40,511 bases of DNA from Gammaproteobacteria bacterium. GTDB taxonomy: Bacteria > Pseudomonadota > Gammaproteobacteria > DSM-16500. The notes beneath the pieces are model-generated. The model saw only the letters and a program-made list of their open reading frames with translations, was not told the origin of the DNA and searched no databases. The position numbers were made by a program, and so were the translations under genes. The stretch spans positions 1 to 40,511 of the forward strand of contig JABDBD010000019.1 of NCBI GenBank assembly GCA_013288815.1, in the 5' to 3' direction. Shown piece by piece: positions 22,901 to 29,695 of the stretch; the first letter of the stretch is position 1, and each line of letters starts with the position of its first letter.

Positions 22901-23894
22901 TGTGACGTCCCACTTTAGCGATGGCAAGCGCAGTGCTCAATGACAATGATGGTGAGTCACTCAACGCTTTTGAGTTTTTGTGTAATTCTAATTTAGTCAC
23001 CATTTTGCCATTTTCAGAAACCAGCTTAGGGACTAAACGATTGGGTTTGCGATAAATTTCAGGATACACAACATTTTCGTTGGTGACGACATAACTGTCG
23101 AAAGTGCCTTTGCTATTCACAACTAGCTCGCCGTGTCCAGGTGCTAACTGAATTCGTATTCCATTTTTTTGTGCGTACATCACGCCGGACTTGACGATTT
23201 GTTTATTCTTAGTGGATTTTAAATCGAATGACTCACCAATCATGCGTTGAATTAACACGGGCATGAAAGGAGGCTCGGTAATGTTGTCACCGCTTAATAA
23301 GCGTTGCATTAATGATTTATCACTAAAATAAGAAACGACCACATCGCCAATCGCTTTGGTGATCGCTTTTTCTTCGAGTGCGACAGCGGGAATACTTTCA
23401 TTACCACCTGGATTGGCGATTTCAACTGTATCTTCTTTACCAGTGCTGCGTACCATTAATAATGAGGATTTTGGTAATGATTCAAGGAAATGTTTTAGTG
23501 TTTCAAAGGCACTAAACGCGCGACTGATAAATGCTATGCTAATGTTGTCACGTATACGTTGCAAAATCGTATTCGCAGCAGAAGTGATAGTGGTGCTTCC
23601 TTTAGGCTGGTTTTCTACGAAATTTTTCCACTCATCTCGCCACGTAGGAAAGTTTTTATCAAGGTGATTTGCAATCACTGTATGAGTTAGCGGTGATAGT
23701 TCAGGAACTTGCACTTTTATCGGTAAAGCTAATGTATTGAGTCTGTTGCAGAGCTTATCTAGCTCGACTAATTTTGCTGACTTTGTGCCGATTTGATCTT
23801 CTGAAAAATCAAAGCTTAATTTAATGCTGCTGCTATCACTCAAGGACTCTTGAGAACAAACGGGGTCAATCGCTGGTACGGATGATTTCTGCAT
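16947..23894 (-). CDS. Giant PEP-synthase-like ATP-grasp/phosphohistidine protein, paralog D (long form)
   Basis: 2315 residues from the ATG at 23894, two bases after the stop of gene C. An in-frame ATG at 23936 would add 14 residues lying over the end of C and lacking any counterpart in the paralogs. The ATP-grasp domain (about 30-360) has GTKSAKL at 36-42, VRSTGKED at 148-155, GHGELVVNS, and a Glu followed by Gln357-Ala-Arg-Pro360. The swivel domain carries Thr-Ser-His446-Ala-Ala; the spacing is close to that of PEP synthase. No PEP/pyruvate barrel follows. The rest is helical, with an invariant patch near residue 1070 and two 41-residue repeats. About 130 residues of the N-terminal domain seen in B and C are missing. 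No signal peptide is seen. I infer ATP-dependent phosphotransfer to an unknown target. Confidence 0.85.
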   Translation of the reverse strand: MQKSSVPAIDPVCSQESLSDSSSIKLSFDFSEDQIGTKSAKLVELDKLCNRLNTLALPIKVQVPELSPLTHTVIANHLDKNFPTWRDEWKNFVENQPKGSTTITSAANTILQRIRDNISIAFISRAFSAFETLKHFLESLPKSSLLMVRSTGKEDTVEIANPGGNESIPAVALEEKAITKAIGDVVVSYFSDKSLMQRLLSGDNITEPPFMPVLIQRMIGESFDLKSTKNKQIVKSGVMYAQKNGIRIQLAPGHGELVVNSKGTFDSYVVTNENVVYPEIYRKPNRLVPKLVSENGKMVTKLELHKNSKALSDSPSLSLSTALAIAKVGRHIYKHFAMPMDIEFVYDESSNTLSLVQARPIPKGDVKAVIPSAIAPDKLPDIKKHSEIQNAFIISPAGYATHVVTDKNQVIVTDTIEQALTQYLKPQANSPTKIVIVKEIAPATSHAAAQFNTKAIPVFAVDNLQSIQEWVSKSPLSIIADTQHKLLVKLANPATEKSLYDNETLRKGLFKSSLPSQLTLMPQIVVPNYKNALTNHTPNANTRSPLMIGDLIENIHSQNEKLSQESFYELTDALFNFLTTQWPAAQIPKNNIYTFLIKQIEFLESAKPQQKNSQEFIHALHVILTIFCRLAHKNKGNHALQMLLRQAMITAIEIKDQLKQFENMDDANINEAQVEYLNLISKLEALIVNPGNLKLFSNSLRQIAQEKKSFQLASKIKGFDVLSSSQKMYFVEFHKLAKLALNEKAATDWNHFAMRCCQSQDTTFQLAHLIAFNLKNKIASDWLNNGSIPKMPQANVGIILKAMHEDSAKVSSELKRLGIENTRTILEAWEQNISLWSDPKKFDNLWTEFNNEFLPLFDKHGISPGLTTTSQKIIFKTVQDLTEVFDKTIKAVKGSCEYNPVNQLKNFITLLEPYHRIMDKWVSYVPDSMFENWNKNIAVENSNSKQNILYHINYKFINISKYYDLDHLNPSGRFCVASAKIGSTAAFIRQFIEIDVTLEDMFTLFHQNILTSLALLSQNNINYSQLPDIIQPFLNEFRTLRTQQVLDSRLGAYDPGHPLELLSVTHEYPIVSLDYNLPLRNHAAKFIIEHDQRTQQTQLHAKFFGYNWHNRMFILRQLAYTEGLFLNVIEKNPVVYNDTANSIELTWLLTREQIQDPKFAALIKESLRFLSEYTFCPPLYNDELYAAFLKKYSSKQQLTGLKRYITSSKSGEIDDETRQLKRYLLPAAIHSGLPLNDCYTSQDIGEFLRSNSLDKLITKPYLPAKFNKFKETFKIDMPWSSLTILGHTLLEEIFLNGCTNVDLVEIIKSNNITLSDFPDIFHVILSKGNHQLLNLFEKHFIALSNQNLSFSILTMYYSKSAYKSHIEKAIRLCKGNIDISFANIESFFTLFKFSLPYASTRTKADLLCDALRGNNKKVLSEAIIETSCSETLSAIQPEHWDTLFSLYLNNFLKLMESPHFTISKNTLSLMDVNHILTLLTHKPQLINDSSEYIISTLHNRHCLAHITHIFEHKHFELAGVEGIEWQKSYYDKTLLEHLVEKLSLRNFSSIISLASFKLDDHKNLINLLAEKPDFLQAILCKKLSPVNQLISLENLYKIYSQKIFVKLCQELASNNPNLTETYFDDSQSYKRFIDFIVPHLPIAAQATLFTQAILNNQHATILSILAKQSKDEIVKHINIGTWPTLIANSKDCLLKYVDYTYLLELVGRSIDIDTNSYFCVLVLTTCLKDNLAIYPTLFQSALQKLLSSAYYREWLYSLLTVKMILSLIKLYSVDVDLKLRGAFYKNYLICDLLKSECDAQDLAELIQISKLNTASFSNILEAILILKNVKLLSALHANNIVLQHQTISLQLIFNYFHNKELVPTLVSFMQEPTRSIAISNFNVSMLTEEGGKLFYPLLNQNEKIALFSKCISAYEGVFPCQILLNLDSQLLIELPLSSDLQASLIKKFAIRTLLNYLNPLCQTSPKVNRDLFKKVFTEAIDSRIDLTNYVPNEILKDILSDFFPNKLTLDNLRFYKKQYDIQISLATLSQPNKESLIDSLVSSPNLYPHESLNEIFQLIDIKSIDLEIFCLLVSYALRNQNYEFLLALKQVVPLRHQRLFMTELLKHDYQNNYVINNLYIDILTSPNHLIEYEETLRPPMPFIVKYHLYLDGPFLANTFLNYIKAGDAISAKEYIELTSEKVLSHLSEDMWTLISNYHRFAFNNLIRSPHFKLDKIGLLAMAKASAAFLITFLDTKPNLTVLNSIASDIKRIAKESYSLDQMERLVEALPENYFANQERLAYRSRSLALFFSPCTTVSCHSDSEPHCLYNGMEYY
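17232..17354 (-). repeat. 41-residue helical repeat, copy D2 (W..SPHF type)
   Basis: Codes for 41 residues from Lys-Val-Leu-Ser to Leu-Leu-Ala-Met in protein D (residues 2181-2221). It shares with copy D1 the pattern Leu-Ser, Trp, a helix, Ser-Pro-His-Phe, Lys and a final Leu-x-x-Met/Leu. It matches copy A2 very closely (SPHFKLDK in both). Confidence 0.7.
19485..19607 (-). repeat. 41-residue helical repeat, copy D1 (W..SPHF type)
   Basis: Codes for residues 1430-1470 of protein D, Glu-Thr-Leu-Ser to Leu-Ser-Leu-Met, with Trp, then ESPHFTISK. It has the same length and key residues as D2. It lies in a block of about 240 residues that genes B and C do not have. Confidence 0.7.
21886..22265 (-). 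repeat. 380-base near-identical tract shared with gene A (copy in D)
   Basis: Aligned by eye without gaps to 40132-40511; I count three differences in 380 bases, at the Tyr/His-like codon region near 21905, at 21963 and at 22012. Sequence just to the left is clearly more divergent. The matching regions of B and C are far less similar. The two copies are direct repeats about 18.2 kb apart. The tract may extend further in A beyond the window. Confidence 0.92.
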
Positions 23895-23896
23895 GA

Positions 23897-26800
23897 TTAA
23901 GGGAATCCACAGTCGGAGTAATAGCCATCTTCCCATTCTAGTGTCGAAAAATGTGGTCTCTGTTGGGAGAATAATCCCATCCTGGATGTGTTGGCATCGT
24001 TATTAACAGGGCGATCAAGTAATGCTTTTTCTTCTGGTTTGAGTAGAGGACAAAACTGTTTACGAAAGTCTTCGGTTAAATTCAGTGAATGTATATTCCA
24101 CATGTCGATAGAGCGAGTAGGTTCCTGCATTAAAGAAACTAATATTGGAACAAGCTCTTTATTTGAATAATGAAGACAAAAATAGTCTAATTTGATGGAT
24201 TGATTCTGGAACACGATATTTTGTTGGGCCAATGCTTTCAGTAGCCTATCATTCTTTGTTTCAAAAATAATGTTATAAATATCCGTAAATATCCTAGTAT
24301 CAAATTTAACGATTTTATTCAGCTCTATAAAATCCTGAACATCAAATTCAGTTCTTAATAAATCGTATAAAAAAAAGCGTTTATAACTCGATTGACCAAT
24401 GTGAAAATTTAATTGGATACCGTCAGGGTATTGTTTTATTAATGACAAAACCATCTTGATAGTTAACTTAGGTAATAAATATACTCTGTAACCATATAGC
24501 TCAAAGCATATTTCCAATGCACTCTTGGAGAGTGTTGGATAGAGAGCCAAGTTGTTTTTTAAGCATGTGACAATTACAGTGGAACAGAAACCAGTAGTTA
24601 TGTTGTGATCTATGTTGTACTCGACCTGTTTTAATAGATATGTATGTTCAACATATTTCAGTAGTGTGTGTGGATTTGAGTATAATAAATCAATCCAGGA
24701 TTCTGTGTTGATACTGTTGATGATATCATCTTTTGAGTGGGTCGCGAGTAACGCTGTAATCGCCACATCATGATTACCTGAAATAGCAGCTATAAAGAGT
24801 CTGGCTTGTTCCTCAAGTACTAAATGTGGTGCTACGAGATTGATAAACGTTGTATAGGTTTGTGAGTTAACAAGATAATCTGCATTTGTAATCTGTAGGT
24901 TTGCAGACAACATGTTTTTGCATAAATTGAAATAACCCTGTTGTGTGTATAGCTTATATAAGGTTCTTAAATAAATTCGTTGATTAGATAGGTCAATACA
25001 GTGTTTTTCAAATAACTTTATCAGAGGATAATTGTTCTCAGAAAGTATGGTATATAAAATGTCGGGATAATCAGATAACTTAATATTATTCGATTGGATA
25101 ATTTGGATAAATTCTTCGTTAGAACAGCCGTTAAGAAGTATTCCTTCTAATAGCGATGTTCCATCTACCTTTTCTGACCAAGGGATATCAATGTCGTAAG
25201 TTTCTTTAAGTTTATTGAGTTTTTCTAATGTGTAAGGTTTGGTGATGAAGTCATCAAACTTTCCATTTTTAAAAAATTCTGTTATATCAGAGCTTGTGAA
25301 CCAATTTTTTAAAGATATTCTAGATCGTATTGCTATGGGTAGAATGTATTCCTTGATATATTCGTTTTCGTTATCGAATGGATTGGTCCTAGGAGAGGTT
25401 GAGTATCGCTTTAATCCACTCATAAGTTGTATAGGAGAATATTTACAGAGAAGCGTATTGAAGTCTTCTTGACGAGCTTCAAATGTAGTAAACGTGCACT
25501 CAGAGAGATTGCACATAATATTTTTCAGCAATCTAGAAAATCCTGCATCTTGAGTTTGCTTTTTGGTTAGCCCCCAAGTGAATTCTATGGATAGCGCTGA
25601 CTCATTGAAAACAACGTTGCGCTTTTCTATGATATTCAAAAATTGCGCTTCGATATGTGCAAGCCTGCATAAGGAAGTCATTCTGTCGCTCCAGTTCCCA
25701 CCGAAAAACTTGGCATGCAGCTGGGTTTGTTGGGTTTGCTGATTATATTCGATAATAAATTTTGAGGCATGGTTGCGTAACGGTAAATTATAATCAATGC
25801 TAATGATAGGATATTGATGTGTTACGCTTAAGCACTCCAGTGAATGTACTTGCTCTCTAGTTCCTGCAAATACGTTTGTCAGTGGTCGAGTTTTTAATGT
25901 GCGAAATTCATTTAAGAATGGCTGAATGATTTCTGGCAACCGTGAATAATCAATTTTTTCGGGTGAAAGTAATGTGAGACTGGTTAAAATGTTTTGATGA
26001 AATAACGTAAACATATCTTCTAATGTCACACTGCGCTGAATGAATTGACGGTTAAATGTGGCTGTGCTGCCAATTTTTGCAGAAGAAACACAAAAACTTC
26101 CTGATGGGTAAAGTTCAGCAGTGTCACTGTGGAGTGATAAATTTCTAAATCTACTCTCAATATTTAGGAGTATATGGTATTTTAGATTTGAGCCTTCAAC
26201 AATTTTTTCATTCCATTTTTGAAAAAGCGCATCCGGGATATAGCTAACCCATTTATGCATGAGTGCGTGATAAGGCTCTAGCAAGGTAATAAAGTTTTTC
26301 AGTTGATCATTCGGGGTATATTCGCAACTGCCTTTGACGGCTTTAATGGTTTTATCGAAAATCTCTGTCAAATCTTGGACGTTTTTTAATATTATTTTTT
26401 GGCTGGTGCTGGTTAAACCAGGAGAGAGTACATGTTTGTTAAGAAGTGACAAAAATTCATTTTGAAATTCACCCCACAATTTATCAAACTGTCTCGGATT
26501 GCTCCAGAGGGGAATGTTTTGTTCCCAAACGTCTATCACAGTGCGAGTTTTTTCAATACCGAGTGAGGTTAATTCGGCGATAGCTTTGACAGAGTTATTA
26601 CGCATTGCATCAAGATAATCAAAAGGTGAAAATAACCAAGAAAACCATGATGGAGGAGAGAGATTGTTGATCCAGTCAGCAGCCATATTATTTTTTAAAT
26701 TGAATTGGATGAGGTGAGCTAATTTAAAAGTCTTTTCCTGACTCTGACAGCACTGCATTGCAAATTGATTCCACACGGCAGCAGCTTTTTCATTAAGTGC

Positions 26801-29467
26801 CAATTTTGATAATTTATGAAATTGCACAAAATACATTTGTTGTGAATAGGTCAACCATTCAAATCCGTCAACCTTGCTAGCCTGTTGAAATGCTTTTTCC
26901 TCTTGAAAGATTTGATGCAATGAATGAGAAAATAATTGAGAGTTACCAGGATTAATAATTAATGCTTCTAATTTAGAAATTAAATTTAAATATTCTTCTT
27001 GGGCTTCATTAATGTTTTCATCATCAGCATTCTCAAGTTTTCTGAGTTGGTCTTTGATTTCAATGGCGGTAATCATGGCTTGTTGTAGTAACATCTGCAG
27101 AACATGGTTGTCTTCATCCTGATATGCAAGACGATAAAAGATGCTGAGTATGGAATGTAATGCATGAATAAAATCCTGAGAATCTTTCTGTTGTGGCTTC
27201 GCACTTTCCAAGAATTCAATTTGCTTAATTAAAAAAGTATATGAATTGTTATTAGGAATTTGAATTTTGGGCCATTTTTTTGTTAAAAAAGTAAATAAGG
27301 AATCGGTTAATTCATAAAAAGACTTTTGGCTGAGTTTTTCATTTTGTGAATGAATATTTTCAATTAAATCACCAATCATTAATGGCGTGCGTGTTTTGGT
27401 ATTGGGTACGTGTTGCGGTAATGCATTCTTATATTTTGGCACCACTATTTGTGGCATGAGTGTTAATTGTGTTGGCAATGATGATTTAAACATGCCTTTT
27501 TTGAGTGTTTCATTATCATAAAGTGATATTTCAGTAGTTGGATTGGCTAGCTTGACTAATAATTTGTGTTGGATGTCAGCAATGATAGTAAACGGGTTCA
27601 ATAGCCATTCTTGGACGCTTTGCAAATCATCCACCGCAAAAACAGGAATTGCTTTAGCATTAAATTGTGCTGCAGCATGTGATGTTGCTGGTGCAATCTC
27701 TTTAACAATCACTATTTTGGTAGAAAGATTGGCTCGTGGTTTTAAATACTGTGTTAGTGCTTGTTCTATGGTATCAGAAACAATGATTTGATTTTTATTG
27801 GAAATAACATGACTCGCATAGCCAGCAGGTGTGATGACGAATGTATTGTGTATCTCAGAATTTTTTTTAATGTCAGGTAATTTATCAGGAGCGATTGCTG
27901 ATGGCATGACTGCTTTCACATCACCTTTTGGAATGGGTCTAGCTTGCACTAAACTTAAAGTATTCTCACTTTCATCATATACAAACTCAATATCCATAGG
28001 CATGTCAAAATGTTTGTGGATATGACGTCCTACTTTAGCGATAGAAAGCGCAGTGTTTAATGATAACGATGGTGAGTCACTTAGGGTTTTTGAATTTCTT
28101 TGTAATTCTAATTTAGTCACCATTCTTCCATTTTCAGAAACTAGCTTAGGGATCAAGCGGTGTGATTTATGATAAATTTCTGGATAAACCACATTTTCAT
28201 TGGTGACGACATAACTATCGAATGTGCCTTTGCTATTAACGACTAACTCACCATGACCAGGAGCTAACTGAATACGGATCCCATTTTTTTGCGCGTACAT
28301 CACGCCTGATTTGATAATCTGTTTATTCTTTGTGGATTTCAAATCGAATGACTCACCTATCATGCGTTGAATTAAGACCGGCATGAAAGGCGGCTCGGTA
28401 ATATCGTCGCCGCTTAACAAGCGTTGCATTAATGATTTATCACTGAAATAGGATGCGACAACATCGCCAATAGCATTAGTGATGGCTTCCTCTTCGAGAG
28501 CAACAGCAGGAATACTTTCATTACCGCCAGGATTGGCGATATCAACCGTGTCTTCTTTGCCGGTGCTGCGTATCATCAATAACGCGGATTTTTGTAACGA
28601 TTCGACAAACGGTTTTAGCGTTTCAAACGCGCTGAAAGTGTGATTTGTGAATGCAGTGCTAATGGTGTTACGCATTTTTTTCAAAATCAAATTCGCTGCG
28701 TAAGTGATGGTAGTGCTTTCTTTGGGTTGAGCTTCGACGAATGTTTTCCAATCATCTTGCCAAGTCGGATAGTGCACATCAAGGTGGTTGGAAATAACAA
28801 GATGATTCAACGGGGTGAGTTCAGGAACTTGCACTTTGATAGCTAAGCCTAACGAATTTAACGTTTTGCTTAATTTTTCCAGTTCGATTAACTTTGCTGC
28901 TTTGGTGCCAATGAAATTTTCTGAAGATTGGGAGCTAATAAAGTTAAGTTTAACAGTGTTGATTACGTTTTCGCTGGCGTGCGTAATAATTTTTGATGCG
29001 TTAGTGATGACATTGTTTACTGTAATGAGTTCTGCAGAAGGGAGGTTTGCACTTCGATAACTTAAGTATGCAGCTTCATAATTGATGAGTCTCTGGATGA
29101 TTTTATTTTTCTGATGTAATGCATCATAGAAGCTGGCCCACGCATTGTAGTAAGTTTTGCATGGTGAAAAATGTTTTAAGTGTGTTGCTGATAGATTTGG
29201 AGATTCAGAAAAATGTTGAAGTAATTCAGTTAAAATTGTTGTATAGCATTTTTTTTCTAAGACAGTGCTATTTTCATCAATCGATTTTTGTATAACTATA
29301 ACTGCCAGGCTTTCTTCAGGATTTTTGCATATTTCTGTTAAAATGGCCGCCCAGTCGCTCAGACACTCTTGAAAATAAATTGGGTCAGCCCCTGGTTTGT
29401 TAGCGACAATGTCATTAAACATTTCAATAAACAAAATATCAATTTGGGTGAATATCTCATATGGCAT
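23897..29467 (-). CDS. Giant PEP-synthase-like ATP-grasp/phosphohistidine protein, paralog C (short form)
   Basis: 1856 residues. Residues 1-170 form a helical N-terminal domain shared with B. The ATP-grasp domain (about 180-510) includes GTKAAKL, Ile299-Arg-Ser-Thr-Gly-Lys-Glu-Asp, GHGELVVNS and Gln508-Ala-Arg-Pro. The swivel domain has Thr-Ser-His597-Ala-Ala. A helical part, the invariant central patch (SIDYNLPLRNHASKFIIEYN) and a shortened solenoid follow. Compared with A and D it lacks one block of about 240 residues and one of about 375. The tail reads GLFSQQRP, then an acidic and aromatic end. A good promoter lies 170-197 bases upstream. The leader AAAAAGGTTTTG next to the ATG is shared with B. 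C and D are very probably cotranscribed. Function is inferred only from the first two domains. Confidence 0.86.
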   Translation of the reverse strand: MPYEIFTQIDILFIEMFNDIVANKPGADPIYFQECLSDWAAILTEICKNPEESLAVIVIQKSIDENSTVLEKKCYTTILTELLQHFSESPNLSATHLKHFSPCKTYYNAWASFYDALHQKNKIIQRLINYEAAYLSYRSANLPSAELITVNNVITNASKIITHASENVINTVKLNFISSQSSENFIGTKAAKLIELEKLSKTLNSLGLAIKVQVPELTPLNHLVISNHLDVHYPTWQDDWKTFVEAQPKESTTITYAANLILKKMRNTISTAFTNHTFSAFETLKPFVESLQKSALLMIRSTGKEDTVDIANPGGNESIPAVALEEEAITNAIGDVVASYFSDKSLMQRLLSGDDITEPPFMPVLIQRMIGESFDLKSTKNKQIIKSGVMYAQKNGIRIQLAPGHGELVVNSKGTFDSYVVTNENVVYPEIYHKSHRLIPKLVSENGRMVTKLELQRNSKTLSDSPSLSLNTALSIAKVGRHIHKHFDMPMDIEFVYDESENTLSLVQARPIPKGDVKAVMPSAIAPDKLPDIKKNSEIHNTFVITPAGYASHVISNKNQIIVSDTIEQALTQYLKPRANLSTKIVIVKEIAPATSHAAAQFNAKAIPVFAVDDLQSVQEWLLNPFTIIADIQHKLLVKLANPTTEISLYDNETLKKGMFKSSLPTQLTLMPQIVVPKYKNALPQHVPNTKTRTPLMIGDLIENIHSQNEKLSQKSFYELTDSLFTFLTKKWPKIQIPNNNSYTFLIKQIEFLESAKPQQKDSQDFIHALHSILSIFYRLAYQDEDNHVLQMLLQQAMITAIEIKDQLRKLENADDENINEAQEEYLNLISKLEALIINPGNSQLFSHSLHQIFQEEKAFQQASKVDGFEWLTYSQQMYFVQFHKLSKLALNEKAAAVWNQFAMQCCQSQEKTFKLAHLIQFNLKNNMAADWINNLSPPSWFSWLFSPFDYLDAMRNNSVKAIAELTSLGIEKTRTVIDVWEQNIPLWSNPRQFDKLWGEFQNEFLSLLNKHVLSPGLTSTSQKIILKNVQDLTEIFDKTIKAVKGSCEYTPNDQLKNFITLLEPYHALMHKWVSYIPDALFQKWNEKIVEGSNLKYHILLNIESRFRNLSLHSDTAELYPSGSFCVSSAKIGSTATFNRQFIQRSVTLEDMFTLFHQNILTSLTLLSPEKIDYSRLPEIIQPFLNEFRTLKTRPLTNVFAGTREQVHSLECLSVTHQYPIISIDYNLPLRNHASKFIIEYNQQTQQTQLHAKFFGGNWSDRMTSLCRLAHIEAQFLNIIEKRNVVFNESALSIEFTWGLTKKQTQDAGFSRLLKNIMCNLSECTFTTFEARQEDFNTLLCKYSPIQLMSGLKRYSTSPRTNPFDNENEYIKEYILPIAIRSRISLKNWFTSSDITEFFKNGKFDDFITKPYTLEKLNKLKETYDIDIPWSEKVDGTSLLEGILLNGCSNEEFIQIIQSNNIKLSDYPDILYTILSENNYPLIKLFEKHCIDLSNQRIYLRTLYKLYTQQGYFNLCKNMLSANLQITNADYLVNSQTYTTFINLVAPHLVLEEQARLFIAAISGNHDVAITALLATHSKDDIINSINTESWIDLLYSNPHTLLKYVEHTYLLKQVEYNIDHNITTGFCSTVIVTCLKNNLALYPTLSKSALEICFELYGYRVYLLPKLTIKMVLSLIKQYPDGIQLNFHIGQSSYKRFFLYDLLRTEFDVQDFIELNKIVKFDTRIFTDIYNIIFETKNDRLLKALAQQNIVFQNQSIKLDYFCLHYSNKELVPILVSLMQEPTRSIDMWNIHSLNLTEDFRKQFCPLLKPEEKALLDRPVNNDANTSRMGLFSQQRPHFSTLEWEDGYYSDCGFP

Positions 29468-29487
29468 TGTGCAAAACCTTTTTGTTA
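29468..29487 (-). promoter_or_regulatory. Conserved leader and ribosome site of gene C
   Basis: The minus strand reads AACAAAAAGGTTTTGCAC directly before the ATG. Gene B has nearly the same leader (TAAAAAAAGGTTTTGAAC). AAGG at about 10 bases from the ATG is the likely ribosome contact. The match shows that the gene was copied with its translation start. Confidence 0.55.
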
Positions 29488-29636
29488 GGGATCAATCGAG
29501 TCCAGAGAGTTAGCCGCAGTTTAGTTTGTGTGCCAATTTACTGGACGCAGGCTGAGCATTACTTGTGTTTAGTGTGATTTTTGACCTGCACGCCTTTTTT
29601 GTCCGAATATTTCCAAATAAATCACTAATGGTTGAT

Positions 29637-29664
29637 ATTCTACCATCAGAAAAATGATTATCAA
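29637..29664 (-). promoter_or_regulatory. Candidate sigma-70 promoter for genes C and D
   Basis: On the minus strand TTGATA (29664-29659), a 16-base spacer and TAGAAT (29642-29637) make the best promoter match in the giant-gene region. It lies in the 228-base B-C gap and would give a leader of about 160 bases. The rest of that gap holds a 60-codon open frame (29510-29692) with no sign of being real and no clear terminator. Confidence 0.55.
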
Positions 29665-29695
29665 GGCAAAGATGGCACAAATGGTCTATCAATGA

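Noticed and set aside
23897-23910. Cys at position -4 in protein C (Cys-Gly-Phe-Pro end) as a second CaaX box
   Set aside because: Gly in the first and Pro in the last position do not fit prenyltransferase preferences, and the paralogs have no such Cys.
23895-23936. Upstream ATG at 23936 as the start of giant gene D, giving a hydrophobic N-terminus
   Set aside because: The extra 14 residues are encoded by the end of gene C in another frame and have no match in the paralogs. The ATG at 23894 lines up with the remains of the N-terminal domain.
29510-29692. 60-codon open frame on the minus strand in the B-C gap
   Set aside because: It has no ribosome site and no recognisable protein features, and the better promoter match lies inside it.
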